Part shown: in pieces, positions 43,780 to 57,170 of the stretch
How positions within the stretch are numbered: the stretch's first letter is position 1
How the letters are laid out: each line of letters opens with the position of its first letter
Source of the DNA: Branchiostoma floridae
Lineage: Eukaryota > Chordata > Leptocardii > Amphioxiformes > Branchiostomatidae
Assembly: GCF_000003815.2 (NCBI RefSeq)
Contig: NC_049981.1
Coordinates: 9,832,654-9,896,653, forward strand
Direction of reading: 5' to 3'
DNA: 64,000 bases
Notes under the pieces: generated by a model
Database searches by the model: none
Told to the model about the DNA's origin: nothing
What the model saw: only the letters and a program-made list of their open reading frames with translations
Program-made: the position numbers and the translations under genes

Positions 43780-46700
43780 AATATTTTGTTGCAACAATAG
43801 GTTCTAACCCCCTGTCGCGACGGTAAGTGGCATACCTATGGAGTGAATCCATAGACAAAACGCATACGTAGAAAGTAGGACAACTGATACCACTGTACTC
43901 TATGTGGAATACCTTTAATCTATCCAGATCCCTTGACATCATCTTCAAAAGTAGTTGTAACCCACACCAAATTGTTGGCGAATCACCACAGCGTTGTAAA
44001 TTTACTGACGGGCAGTTTTTAGGTATTGAAGAATTTTTGTTGGGTGGGTTTGAATGAGAAGATATTTCTTGTCGTGGTACTCATTTTTCAGTGAAAGTAG
44101 GAGCTGTCGTTTCTATCTACCAGATATTCAAAGATAACTTAAAGGTTATGCCGGAAAAACTCCTTAGATTATAAACATAGATAACAGTTTTAACGAGATA
44201 TATAGATAAACCTGAAGTTCCACACTTAAGAGGATATGCTAGTAAATTGACCGTAATTAAACTTCGCCAGGGTGGAAAAGGGAATATGTTGCAGATTCCA
44301 TGGTTTTTTCCGCTACGCTTAGTTTTTTTATGAAGTGACTCCTTGAGTATCTTCTTTAACCTTCTAGACAAGGTAAGCAAGTACGATGTACTTTGTAACC
44401 TTTCTTACAAAGAAAACTTACAAAGAAATTGCACAATGGGACCCACTAAACCTATACGCTTACTCGTGACATCACTTGATAGGAAAACTTCAATTGATAC
44501 CACTAATCCTGAATGGATTTGAATCTAACGTTGCTTACGAAATGAAAAAAAAGGCATTTTGAACTACATGTACAATTACCACATGCAAGAAGGTTGCCAC
44601 ATGAAATGGTTTACTTAGAATTAACATAGTTTACCCAACACAACAAAAAAGTTTTGTTGTTTTCCATTATAAGCCGCCGTGTTGGGAAATCGTAGATATA
44701 AGATTCTACTGTATACATGTTACTGTATAAACTGTTAGTTTTGTGTTTCCTTTCCCTCCTGGGTTATACGTTACACCATGCTGTGAAGCGAATCACTTTC
44801 AATAATCGGTAACTACCTTGGGAAAACCTCACTTTGTAATTAGTCGGACAACATAAAGTTAACGTTTCTCTCTCCTTAGGCTTTTTGTGGAACTTTTTAG
44901 TATGGTTCCAACTAAGTCGGTTGTATCAAACGACACAAAAATTCTCTTTGGTTGTAGCCTCACAGTTAAGCTCATTGTTGTTATCGGGAGACCCGGGTTC
45001 AAATCCTGGGAAGGGCATTTTGGTTGGGGCTGCACCTGTCTTTCGGAAGGAAGGTAAAATGGCCGTCCCGTGTTTGTGGATGTGTTCAAGCATGTTAAAG
45101 AGGAAGGGCTAGCAACCTCTCCCTGTAAAAAAATACCCTGCTACTGAAACAGTAAGGAAATGTGACACTTACAACAACGTGTGACATATTCAACAGTAGT
45201 AGTCTTTTAACATGTATTGGTGTGTTTACAAGAAAAAATGCTGATTTTCGTACACTGTGTCTTTCTGTTAAGAAGTACTGTACAAATAAAAGGTAAACAA
45301 CAGATGTTATGTTTTCGTTACAATGTGTGACTTTGTGACACATGATTTGTAGCTAACTAGAACTATATTCACCGCCTTTCTTTCATGTCAACTTGTCCGT
45401 AACGCGAATGCATGGCAGAAATGTTGCCAAAGGATTTTAGCAGAACAGTAAATGTTGCATATAGCAACGGGCCCTTTTAGAGAGAAATAGTTTCAACACG
45501 GGTGTCTATTTGAAGCGATATTTTATGCTGTACAAGTCTCTATTCTTTTTGTGTGAGTCGTATAGTGTCAAGACTTGTAACGTTGAAAAATAAACAAGGT
45601 GTATACTCATTACTTGTTTGATGTCGCTTTGTGGTAAACATTTAGCTAACTATTTAGAAGCGCTGTACTTACATTAAGAAGTTGATACAACAATATCGTT
45701 AAAGAATACGAATTGCTTTCCTGAGTAAAGAAAGGCAAGCGAACTCGGTAAATTTTTACATGAAAGGGAAGTTAAGTTTTCCTTAAGTTAGGGAAGCCAT
45801 ACTACTTTCAAAAGGAACAATTTTGGTTCATGAACACGACAAATTTTCTCTGAAATTGTGGGTGACTTTTCCCTTGATTTTTCCCATTGAGTCTACCCTA
45901 CCTAGGCCCCTTGTATATACGTGTTTTCAAAACGTGTCTTTTGTGTTGTATTGTCTGGTGGCATCCCGCCCTGAGGCCATCTCAACCACCGAGCGCCCTT
46001 TTTTGTGATGCCTGTGCCCTACAAGCAAAATAAATAGAGAAGAAAAAAACAACACCCGCGCCCTTGTCGTAAACATTAGTGGATTTCAAACCACTTACGT
46101 TTCTTCTACGTACACACAACTACCCGCATATGTATCCACAAGACGTGCTTTTTTCAGGGAGATATCCTAAACGTAAACATGGATAGATTTTGGGAGGGCT
46201 AAGCCGCCGCCATGACTGTAGTTTTCGTTGTACGTGCTTAGCTTTCAAAATAGATAAAATGGCGCTGTCAGTGCACCTGGCAGTAAGGGGTATCTGTTGT
46301 TAACACGAGTGGTTGAGAATTCTGACCAAGACGTCCACACAAGGGGTCTTATTGTTGTCCTTAAAGTGATCTTTGTAAACTCAAGTCTTGCGAAGAGGTA
46401 AAGTAAACAAAACCCGTGTCATACTCTTAGTCGTGGTGTCATTCAGGGCAGTAGTTTTGATAATACGATACAGTAGAGGTCCTCATTGACCTTTGACCTT
46501 CTTTTGTTCATTGTTACATTGCATCAACTCCTGAGCTAAGATTTGTTCTTTTATTTTAACACTGACACACAAACACAAACACAAATTTTGTTGCGAATTT
46601 TGCTATCACGTTTAAGGACAAGAGAACATGTTATAACTAATTAGCTCGATACAAGTTGAGAACAGCAAATAAATTATAAATGTCGAAAAGTATGCCAATT

Positions 46701-46900
46701 AAACAAGGCATGACATGCGCGCTCCTGATATCTAAAGGAATACGGATATAATTTTTGTATGGGAAAAGTGGACTTAAGTTGTACAGAAATATTTCACCAC
46801 AAGTTGACTGGACAAAAATTAGAATGACAACAACAGCATAACTTGGAAAGATAAAGACAGACCCACACTAAACAATGCTTCTTTTTCACATTCACCGAAG
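43780..46900. other. Gene-poor interval
   Basis: No supportable gene. Contains a SINE of the second family at about 44950-45140. The remainder is AT-rich with several AATAAA hexamers but no coherent frames. Confidence 0.45.
44950..45140 (+). repeat. tRNA-derived SINE, second family
   Basis: Box B gacccgggttcaaatcctgg, then gaagggcattttggttgggg, ctgcacctgtctttcggaag and a tail caacctctccctgtaaaaaa. The 5' head (box A) is degraded here. The tail ctgctactgaaac recurs at 53830 in reverse. Confidence 0.75.
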
Positions 46901-46950
46901 GTTTTCACCTCCAGGAAAAATGAAGGTATGTATTGGTTTTGGCTTGACTT

Positions 46951-46962
46951 GGTGTGTCTGTG

Positions 46963-46997
<35 letters not shown>

Positions 46998-47068
46998 ATG
47001 TGTGTGTGTGTGTATGTGCGTGCGCGCGTGCGTGTGTGTTTGTGTGTGTGTGTGTGGTGTGTTTGTGT
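46951..47068 (+). repeat. TG microsatellite
   Basis: Long tg run with gcgcg variants, flanked on the right by a gtggatggattatgattata segment of the dispersed repeat seen at 4500. Long minus-strand frames here (HTHTH...) come from the repeat. Confidence 0.93.
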
Positions 47069-47429
47069 GCACTGTGTGTGTAATTATTGTCTTTTAGGGA
47101 CTGTAAGTCAAAAACACCTGTGGATGGATTATGATTATATTTTGTATCTTGGTAGATTTGGGTCTCCTGGTAGCTGTCCTTGGTACTGCAGAATAACTTC
47201 TGGATTCTGTATCTTTTGTCCTGGACAAGCTGTGATCTTGATTTTTTGTTAGCAGATAGCTTGTATTGTAAAGAGGACGCGAAGGATGTTTGGGCGGCGT
47301 GTTGTGGTACTGCTTTTTTGATTGATATCTTGTGTTCTGGAGGATTATGGAGTTTAAGAACAGTCTCAACAAGAGAATTAATAATTCGAAAAATAGACAA
47401 GGATATTCTATGGTCGATCTAAGAAAATA

Positions 47430-50400
47430 AAATGTATAATTCCTTCCCAAAACGTATAAAGAAGTTGAATGAATTAGTCAGACATTTTAGAGGCCTCGTG
47501 AGTATTGTTTACTTGTTTATCGTAAAACAAGGAATGAGTAAACATGTGTACACAATTTTACAGAACATTACCCGAGGTAATGTACAAGGCACCGACACAC
47601 AACAAACATGGCTGACGCACGAGTTTATTTTCCACCTCTGCGTTATGTCTTTGTAACAGGTCGATTGCACAATGCATTTGAGACTGGAATATAGATCTAC
47701 ACGTTTATTGGTTGATAATGATAAAATTGTGCTATACTTTCATCTATGAACCAATAGTATTCACCGTGTTATCGTCCTGCTGTCTGTAGAGCTAAAAAGT
47801 TTATTAAGAACTTCAAGATGCAGAGTCCCAAACAACGACGATCCAATCCATTATTTGTCGTAGGATTTTCAGCAAGACAGACCATCATCAATCTTTTCTG
47901 GTACAAGATAGCTGGCGTTTGTGCGACACTCTCATAACTGTTCCACGAGAAACAAAAAAGATATCAATTTGCTATCGTACGATTACTGTGGTAGGGCCCT
48001 TTTGATATAGTAATTTTGTAAATCTAGAAATAAAGATTTAAAGGTGCATGTAGTCTAATAGCCTTGTACAGGGCATGTGTTGCTGTCTATTGTGTATTAG
48101 ATAGGTAGTTGTCTACTGGATACCGTACTGGAAGGTGGAGCCCTTCCATTTCCTTCCACCACCTTTTACCTTCCCAAACCAACGCCAGGTGTACCAATCA
48201 ACACATGGTTGAAGTAGGGAGGTCGTGTGTTCAGTGTCGTTTGATGTCCATGTAGGAATGCCAGGAATCGAACCCGTGACTTCTCGATCTCACCTGTTCG
48301 GAAATGGTTGGGGCTAAAAGTACTTGGTGTCCCTGTTCTGTACGTATGGCACTTGGGGAGCTATTTTAATAAAGGTGCGGCCCTTTTACACCGGCACCCG
48401 GAAACACACACAAACAACATTCCATGCACGCAAGGGGGAGGGGGGCTTTTAACTCAGGTAAATGTAGGGACGATTCAGGAAGGGGTCGACAGGAGGGTGT
48501 GTCGTGAAAATAGCAAAAATGACTTTCACCGAGAGTATATCAAACGGGTAACAATACATCGAAGATGTTATACCTTTGTGAAGAATTTAAAATTTTTGTG
48601 ACTTCATTCATTATTGTGAATTTCTCACTAATTTAGCGGGACGAACATTGGTCCTGGGCAAGCCTCACATCCTGACACTATTCAATATTCAAATAACTAT
48701 ATTCAAATAACTATGACATACGCCAGAACAAACATACAAACAGACAGAAAACAATACCTATTTTCTCACAAAGGTAAATATCATTTTTACAAGACATGTG
48801 ATAGAAAAGTTGAAAAAAATTGAGAAATTAAAATGGCGGCACCTGGTACACTGCAGTGTAGCTCTTAGAAGTTATTCCGGCTTGAAAACATTACCACCCC
48901 ACACCATTGTTTACCTTCTTTGTCCCTTAGATTTAAATTTACTGCGTGTAGTCTGGAAACAGGAACTAGAAACGTTAGCCTCGGGTCAGGGGCCAATGGC
49001 GCTGAGATGTTCAGCGATATCTACAGGGAGTGGTACATACATAGAATTCCGAAGTATATCTATGACCGTGGTATAAACATCGGACGCCATACAGACTATT
49101 TGTTTGTTTTGCATATCCAGTAAACCGCCTCACGGCATAACGAGCCAGGACCTATACAGAACCCAAACGGACCTGATATGCACACACATATGACAGACCC
49201 GTGCCCTTTATTACTTCAATGGCAACATGATGTTTCAGTCAAATCCTCTATTTGCGCTTCTACGTATACTCAAAATGAAAACAGAGTCCCTGTAGGTATA
49301 TACTAGTAACGCTACATACACGTGCGAAGCATCCAAATAGCATTTTCTAAACATAGGATCTTTTGCATGTGGAATTTTTTTTACTGCGTACAGTGTTTAT
49401 AGGGCAGACGTCATGGGTGAGTTAAGTTGCGCATTGAAGTGCTAAATACATAGCGCCTAGAATCCACGAAAATCCTAATTTTCTTGACTAATTTGGCCCC
49501 TTATGGATTTTTTTGGTTATATCAAATATATAGGGTCTTAGCTATCCCATTTTGGTCGAGATTTGACGTAAGGACAGATTTGAGTAGTTGAGTCCTGCGG
49601 ATGTATACAGAAGAAACATGGGTGAAATTTCTTTCACAGAGTGTGTGCGACTTTTTCGCAGTTTGAATAACCTGCTTTTTCATTGTTTGTAAGGAAGACC
49701 CTGGTGACTTTCTGGTGGAGACAAAATTTTAAGATTGAAATTCGTGTTAGCACTTTTGCGTGAAGCATTGTTTTAGTGTGTTTTAACATTGACCAGTTCT
49801 AACTATGGTGTCTATCATATAGGACAAGAAGAAAATCTCTTATCTTAATATCTTATCTTTATTGTATTTTAAAGACGACATTTTCCTTTCTTGTCTATGA
49901 AATTAAAACACCATCCACAGCCGGAAACTATCCCCATATTCACACACCTTGAAAATTAAATAGTCGTTATGACAAGTTTGTTACGAATCCTTTCCCGAAG
50001 ACTAATTGCAAGTAACACGAATGGGACGGACAAATAATATAGAACAGTAATGCATGTGTATATTCTAGTCTCAAAGCTGACCCTACATTCTAAAAAACTG
50101 GGTTCGACTTCTTTTTCTGAGACCACCTTTTTGTTATGTGTGGATTTTGTGATGTTAGAAGGAAAGTATTTTTCTTTTTGTCTGTAAACGCGGAGCAGTT
50201 GGGACGGAATTTGCTGGCCCCATTCTTTCGTGATCGCAGAATGCACAGTTTTTTGCCTTGCCGCGATAGCGGCATGGCCTTGTGGCCACTATTTTCTTGG
50301 TTGGATGGTTGGATGGATCAATGGTTCAAACAATGTTAACCCAGCCCTTCCAAAGGCCCTTCCAAAGGCCCTTCCCAGTTCTCTTTCTCGAGGACAAACT

Positions 50401-50700
50401 TACGGCTTAGGCGACTAACAGTACATCCCCGTCAATCTTTATACCTCCCTTTTACGCATTCGATAACAGTTGTGGTCGGTACTGAAAGCCTCTTAACATC
50501 TGGTTACATCGAATGAATGAAGCGTTCGTATGGTAATATTTCAAATCCATTGAAGTAAATATATAATCAAGTGAATTATCTCGCATAATAATTTGCATTA
50601 CCTATTCATAAAGATGAAATAAATGCCTAATTAGACCAATGCATTGCATGTGAATATATAAGTAGGCAATGACGTCATCGAAACGTCTCAAGAACGTTTG
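47430..50700. other. Gene-poor interval
   Basis: No supportable gene. A SINE-like repeat lies at about 48120-48300 (box-B-like ggaatcgaacccgtgac). A short tandem of cccttccaaagg lies near 50344-50375. Open frames near 48798-49123 have no recognisable domains. Confidence 0.45.
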
Positions 50701-50705
50701 ACTAG

Positions 50706-52280
50706 GTATTTCAACGCTACCACGAAAACCCTCTGCCGTACGCTGTTTTCCCCGACGATCGCCCCGATTTGGCCGGACGGCGGCGCCGCGCGATCCAAAC
50801 GCGCCAAATTTTGGGCCGCGTGCCCCTCAGAAACGGAGGATATGTGACTGAAGCGGCACAAATAGAACCTTTTTTGACGCTATGGATGAAGAATTTCAAG
50901 GTAAAATACTTGATACAATTTGTAGTGTTTGGGGGAGGGGGGCATGTTGAAGAAAATGTGCTTTTGAACAATTTTTTCTCAAGTCAATCCCAGCAATATA
51001 ATTTCTATGCAGTGTTTCTTTATCCATGTTTTAGTCATGAAACTTACATGTATGTAAAATGTTTCTTAGTAATTTTTTCTTATTAGTTTATTGCTTTCTT
51101 TAGCATATTGCTTTCTTTAGCATATTTTACATATGGATCATTGATTGTGTGTACTACTAGTATTTCTTTTTACTTGTTGAACTTGAGGCACCATGGTAAC
51201 TTGAGGTACCTACAGGGTATGCCCAATTTTTAAGAAAATCTCAATTGTATTTTCAATGTCATCGTTACTGTTGGTGTGAATCATCCCTTGCCTCGTTCCA
51301 AGACTAAAATACCATTTTGTATTTTTTTCACTTGTTGAACTTGAGGCACCGTGCCCCCTGATATGGGTCAGCCGGGTAACCTATGCCCAAATTTTTCAAA
51401 ACACTAATAGCATTTTTGTTAACGTGAAAAATTTGTGCAACCAGATTGTGTATTCTTTGTCAGATTGTGCCAAGGGTTTTTCTGGTGTAGCAGAAATCAT
51501 AAATATGTACTTACCTGCAATATTATACTCTTGTCTCTCCTATCAGCCAGGTTCCTACCGACCGGGCGAGGTTGTCGCAGTTGGTACTGAGATTCAGTCG
51601 CAGAAGATGGCTCAGAAACAGTGACACTTACCTCCTTCCATCTTGTTGCAGGTATTTATCTACTTAATCAATGATAATAAGTTAATCTATTCCTTACCCC
51701 AACTTGCCTTTCTTTCTTTATTGAATTCTTCATTTCATTATTGGATCATTCTGAATCTTTCGTCACAAGAAAGAAAGAAGTCATAAGAAAGATGATGATG
51801 TAGATGAACATCAGACGTGGTACTGGAGTAGGTCGTCATCCCCTCAGATGGAAGAACATTATCACCATGATGGTAGACATGTTAATCATGAAACTCAAAT
51901 AATTTTGTTTTTCAGGTGGAGTGTAGATTGCACCAAGTACTAGATGTAGCTGATATAAGACTGGAGAGCGGAGCGGAGATATTGAATGGTAGAGGTCAAA
52001 CATAATGTTGACAAGTTGTGCAGCCAGTGCTATTAGCATTAAGTTTGTTAAAGAATACTGTTGCTACCAGTAACCACAGAAAATGATGAGTAAGCCTGTT
52101 GTTTTTGTAAAAAGTAGTTTAAATTGCATTATACTATTTATAGTATTGATTAAATAAGGAGAAGTTCATGTACCTGCAAGTACATCAAAGAAATCTGTGT
52201 CGATTGTATGTATCCTGAAGACTGAGCCTTTGACCTTGAAAAATGTTGAACTTGTCCTAATAAATTTAGTGTTTACACAA
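50706..52280 (+). CDS. Candidate small two-exon gene (unknown function)
   Basis: A CpG-rich start region (50740-50830, with gacggcggcgccgcgcgatc) is followed by ATG at 50882 (ATG GAT GAA GAA TTT CAA G) and a donor gtaaaa at 50901. A second exon begins near 51548, after tatcag or after gccag. It encodes SYRPGEVVAVGTEIQSQK, then MAQKQ and a stop at 51622-51624. Joining after gccag gives MDEEFQG plus that segment, about 30 residues. The alternative ATG at 50886 joined after tatcag gives MKNFK-PG and the same tail. A poly(A) signal AATAAA is at 52259-52264. I do not recognise the product. The CpG-rich start, splice signals and poly(A) signal are what support a transcript. Confidence 0.35.
51168..51410 (+). 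repeat. Local duplication
   Basis: The block cttgttgaacttgaggcacc, followed by gtgcc/atggt variants and tatgcccaatttttaa/atgcccaaatttttc, occurs twice (about 51173-51235 and 51330-51405) within the candidate intron. Confidence 0.7.
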
Positions 52281-52289
52281 TGTCTACCT

Positions 52290-54800
52290 ATTGATATTTT
52301 ATCTCTTATTAGTACAAACATCTGTCTTCTATATTTTATTACAAATGTATCTAAGTGTAAAGTTGTACTGTTGATACAGTGTAACATCATGGCTCAACAT
52401 GAAAATAATGCGACATATTCACACACTTACCTTTCACCTTGACCAAGTTGACCTTGTTATAAGGCAATTAATATTGCTGATATTCTATAGATGTGACATT
52501 GTTGGTAATATAACATACCATAATGTTGTGTACATTGCAAAAGTATATGAAGTATGATATTTAATCTTCTACAATGCGACTCAACCGGTGCAAAAAACAC
52601 CATTGACTGTAACCCAAAATGTGAACTTTTAAACCCAAATTTACTTATTTCTTAAAGAAGAAGGTAAGATGACAATTATTGTGTGAAAGGACACCAGTGG
52701 GTGCTGCATACATCGACCCTGTGTAAAAGCATAATAAAATGCCATGAATGTTCAGAACTCTGTGGAGTGATTCTATGTAGTACATATTACGGGGAAATAA
52801 GATAAAACAAGCTTTGCAGCCTTTACTTACCTTTTCATCACCCCTCAAAAAAGGTATTTTTTTGATTTTCATCGTTTATCGCGCAGCCGGCCATATCTGA
52901 GGGTAGGTTTTGGCAACTTTGTGGAGCCATATCTCAGCAACCGTTCAAGCCATTCGCTTGATCTAAAAAGCATTTTACTCCTCTTGGTTAGCTCTTTCAG
53001 AAACAGTAAAAACAGTCATTGTATTGTGTTTTTGCCAAGGCACAGCATTTTGCCTTGCCGGGCTTGAAGTGCTGACCTACTTTTTCCTGACGATATCCCT
53101 AACACGCGGCAAGGCACAACTTTTTTTAAAAGATTTCTTGTTTTCACCATGTTTGATTTGTAGTAGCAGTACTTATAAGTTCTTTCGCACACAGGTAAAC
53201 TGGGTATCTCATTGAACTGCGTCCTATATTGGATTCGCGCTACACTTTTAATGGGAATACCATGCAAAACTTAAAAGCATAGACTAAAAACACAACAAGG
53301 CACACAAAGCGTAAAAAGATTATCTTTTTAATAGAAGAAATTCGTGAGTGCTGCGTCAAATCGCTCGACCACAGTGAGGTTACCAACGTGCTGCATATTC
53401 AGTGCATGAGTTACCCGCTAACGTCTTGTGCAGCCCTCTCTCTAGATCTGTTAAATGACTAAGTCCATACTTAAGGGTATGACTAACCCGTGAAAGACAG
53501 TAAGATTACTTAACACTCTGGGCGAGTTCTTTTGCCTTAAGGCTAGTTCAGACCGCCGTGTACTGAGGCAGAGATTATCACCTGTGCCAATTATGTACAG
53601 GTAATTGGTGATCCGTTTCTTAAGGTGTCAAAACGTCGCGGGAAAAGCGTGGGAAACTTCAGCCGGTATTGTCGTAAGGAGGAAAGGGAAGATGTGTCTT
53701 TAAATTTTTTTTTTTACTTGAGTCGCTTCACATAACTTCTCAAGTATTACTTCACAGACTACAAAAGATAACACATTGTAGTTGTTGTTCAGCCTGTAGT
53801 ACCCACATCATGAGTTCAACAAGTTTCCTTGTTGTTTCAGTAGCAGGGTATATTCTTACAGAGAGGACTAGCCCTTCCCCTTGACACGGAATTCCCATTT
53901 TACGCCCTTTCCAAAAGATAAGTGCAGCCCCAACCGAGATGACCTTCCTAGGATTTTCCTTGGTACTGATTGGAAGCAGGAGGTCAACTGTGAGGCTGCT
54001 ACCAGTTGAGCTACAGGGACATCCCTAGATAGCATCTACGGAAGAATAAGGGTCAAGGAAAAGGCGCTCGTGTGTGTAAATAATATAGGTGCATGTTGCT
54101 TTCGGGTCAGTGGCGTTTTGCTCATTTTCCAGTGTTTAAATTTTGACGACATCTATGTCCTAGATGTTAGCGATTTTTCTGTGTGGGTCACAAACAATGA
54201 AAATCACACCACACGAAAACTCACATCTCCACAGGTTTTCATCCTCGCACATGTTCGTGAAACCTGGCGTTTCCTTACGGTTAAAACGGGTTTCCACAGA
54301 TCGCCTGACCCCCCCCCCCCCATGTAAAATGTTTTGAGTATACTGTAACTTTAAAATTATTTGTCATTTCAGTGGTCGTTGTCTTATCATAATTGTTGCG
54401 ATTTTTCACAAGGCTCGTAGATGTTATGGACGACAGTAACGCTAGTGATATAGATGCGAACACACAAACACAACCAAACACAGTATCACGTCGGAGGTGA
54501 ATCTCCTTCTCGGAGGTAACAAACAAAGGAACAATTGCAAGCATTTCAATGTTACAGAATGATGACTAGAATCAATAAAAAAAAAAACATGCAAAAAAGC
54601 CATTGTAGATGGAAAAGTGTTGGCGCAAGTCGCTTTAAGGTGAGAAATCCCAGGTGTTTGACATTTAAGGTGTTTGTAGACAGATAAAATCGCCAAGACC
54701 CCTTTTTGTGGTCTTGAGGTGTTGAGTACGACATGATTATACAGTTGTAAAGAGAAAGTGTTAGATGTGAACAAAGGGTTTCGCCTGGCAGTCTGGACCA
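52290..54800. other. Gene-poor interval
   Basis: No supportable gene. A SINE of the second family (minus orientation) lies at about 53810-54030. A poly-C run is near 54309-54320. AT-rich frames show no domains. Confidence 0.45.
53810..54030 (-). repeat. tRNA-derived SINE, second family
   Basis: The + strand shows tttcagtagcagggtatatt, cagcccc-aaccgagatgacc, then gtgaggctgctaccagttga and gctacagggacat. This is the reverse complement of the family at 44950 and includes an intact box A. Confidence 0.78.
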
Positions 54801-54837
54801 CCGTCGGTTTAACTATGTGCCATGTGCAGGTGTGCAG

Positions 54838-54939
54838 GAGAACATTGGGGAGAGGAGGAGCTGAGAGGAAGAGAAGGAGAGATAGAGAGAGTGTGATAGA
54901 GAGAGACGGAGAGAGAGAGGGAGAGACAGATAGGGAGAG

Positions 54940-54998
<59 letters not shown>

Positions 54999-55109
54999 TC
55001 AGGGGAGAGTGAGCGAAAGGGTGATTGATAGGGCCGGAAGACGATAGAGTGAGTGAGTGAGAGAGGCAGAAGAAGAGAAGGAGAGAGGGAGTAGTGAGAG
55101 AGAGAGAGT

Positions 55110-55206
<97 letters not shown>

Positions 55207-55235
55207 TGTGAGAGAGAGAGAGAGAGAGAACCCAG
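54838..55235 (+). repeat. GA microsatellite
   Basis: About 400 bases of ga-rich repeats with gagagtg interruptions. Frames encoding RERERE or SLSLSL runs on either strand are repeat-driven. It is directly followed by a SINE head (55270-55320, gtaaggctgctaccagttga). Confidence 0.95.
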
Positions 55236-55239
55236 GAGA

Positions 55240-56200
55240 AGAACCGGGGTCTCCAAGTCATCAAATAATTGGAACAAGGTGAGGTGTAAGGCTGCTACCA
55301 GTTGAGCTACAGGGACATTCATATGTCCATTGAAAATGGAAAATCATTGTTGTCACGAAACGAGTTGACTTAAATATTAGTCAGACGTTTTAGGGGCCGG
55401 TTGAATGCCTGCAAGACAATTGTTCTTTGACATTTACAAATGTGTAAAAATGTAATGGCGTGTTGCAAACATTACCCGTATGCCACCTGTGGATAAGAAA
55501 ATGAGGACCGAAAATGACCGAATGAAAATGCAATTAACCCCTTGACCCTCCAGCCAATAGAATTGTCCATAACTGCCCATTCCAGGGTTCCTGACTTCCA
55601 AGTGACTGGTCATCGGTCATCGGTGTCAACCGCTCCAGGACAAACGATTATTGCGACTAGAAAAGAGAAATATGAGATATAACAATGTGTATAACAAGCA
55701 CAGCGTAACTAGCTATGGGTAATTCCAGGTGTGAGTGGATCAAATACATCTGTCTGGATATGATGTTTGTATTGCTCAGTACAAACCTGGTAAACAAAAC
55801 AAAGAAACAAACATACAAACAAACAAACAAACAAGCAAACAATCTTGCACATTGCACAGACCTATTGATTCGGAATGATCAAACAAGCAATCATCTTTCT
55901 CGGCCAGGCGCTTTAATTAAACTCGAATAAAATGTAACCCAGTTCAAGGGTTGCCCTACTTGTTTTTACTGTGAACAAAGTTCGAATCCCGGCTGTGTCG
56001 CTCACCCGACATGCACGCTACTGGAAATGGTTGCAGTCCTTCGGACGGGACGTTAAGCCAAGGTCCACTATCCATTATAATCCCCAAGAAGATCTTATGC
56101 TAGAATAAGATCGTTTCAAAAGCTGCCAGAGGAGTAAAGCCGGCCTAGGAGTGTGTTTGGCTACCGTATTTGTCGGAAAGAGCTAGGGGAATTTCCCTGG
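55240..56200. other. Interval with two SINE fragments
   Basis: A second-family head lies at about 55270-55320. A third type of tRNA-like repeat lies at about 55970-56170 (ttcgaatcccggctgtgtcg, then gtccttcggacgggacgtta, then agctgccagaggagtaaagc). No gene. Confidence 0.55.
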
Positions 56201-56752
56201 TACAATGTATAGGAAAAAGTATCCACGGATCAAATTTTCGACAGGCGTCAGTGGTCGTTGAAAATTTGATCCAACCTTTGTGTTGCAAGAAAGTTTAGAA
56301 TTGTACTATGATTACTACCAACACAAATGAGCTTCCATAATATATAGTGTTAACTCGGTTTGTATACTTGTGTGTATGCATTCACAACAATAACTCAAGA
56401 ATCTTTGACTGGATTAATCGATGTTGATGATGTTAGGTGGGTATAGGTGGTATACCGCCCTATAAATAGGGCCCTGAACTTGATACTGCAGCATAACTTG
56501 TGTTTTGGATACATTATTATGTGGCATCTTCGCAGAAACTGCACCCGGGTAGCTTGCACTGTATTACATGTACATTTTTATTCCATGACGTCATATCTAC
56601 CGTATTGATCGTATTCTGTGTCAATATATTCATTCTCTAACGCATTTTGTTACATCACTCAAAATATGTTACTATAAAATATACATTGTCACTTGACAAT
56701 GCCCGATACATAATACAGTGGCGCCTTTGTTAAAATCGTCACCTAGAATTCG

Positions 56753-56764
56753 TGACGTCACGTG
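56753..56764. promoter_or_regulatory. Overlapping CRE and CACGTG E-box
   Basis: TGACGTCA (56753-56760) overlaps CACGTG (56759-56764). Such a site is typical of CREB/ATF and USF/MITF-type binding. A possible splice donor (ccaaggtaatc) follows at about 56825. No coding frame downstream was recognised, so it could be a distant promoter or a chance match. Confidence 0.35.
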
Positions 56765-57019
56765 ATGACAACACGGGTCAGTTTGTCAAACGACAGACAG
56801 AGAAAGTAGATCCTCCTTCAGCCAAGGTAATCCTCACAATTAAGTCTGGTAGTTGTCTTTTTGTTCTCCAGGAGGTAAAGAGGATTTCTTGAAGATTAAC
56901 CCAAATTCCTTAACATGGCACCTGGCCGTTTTTCGTGTTCAACAAATCGTCTTTTTTTCATAGCCTGTTTTGCAAAATATGATCGAGCCATACTTTTCAG
57001 GACGCCCATCTTTTAAATG

Positions 57020-57170
57020 TCTAGGCTTGTGGACACGAGATCGAAAGGTGACGGGTTTGATTCCTAGCATTCCTGACTAGATGTTGTGTCCTTGGGAAAG
57101 ACAATTTCTCTCTCCACATATGTGTAAAATTGGGTACTTGACTATCTAACGATATCAAAAAAAGTTTGAA
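57020..57170 (+). repeat. SINE-like repeat
   Basis: Contains ggtgacgggtttgattccta (box-B-like), then gttgtgtccttgggaaagac, matching the order of the repeat at 33130. Confidence 0.6.

Noticed and set aside
46819-47400. 193-codon minus-strand frame
   Set aside because: Its centre is a TG microsatellite and the flanks are dispersed repeat; no domain.
54809-55322. Frames rich in SLSLSL or RERERE
   Set aside because: GA microsatellite.
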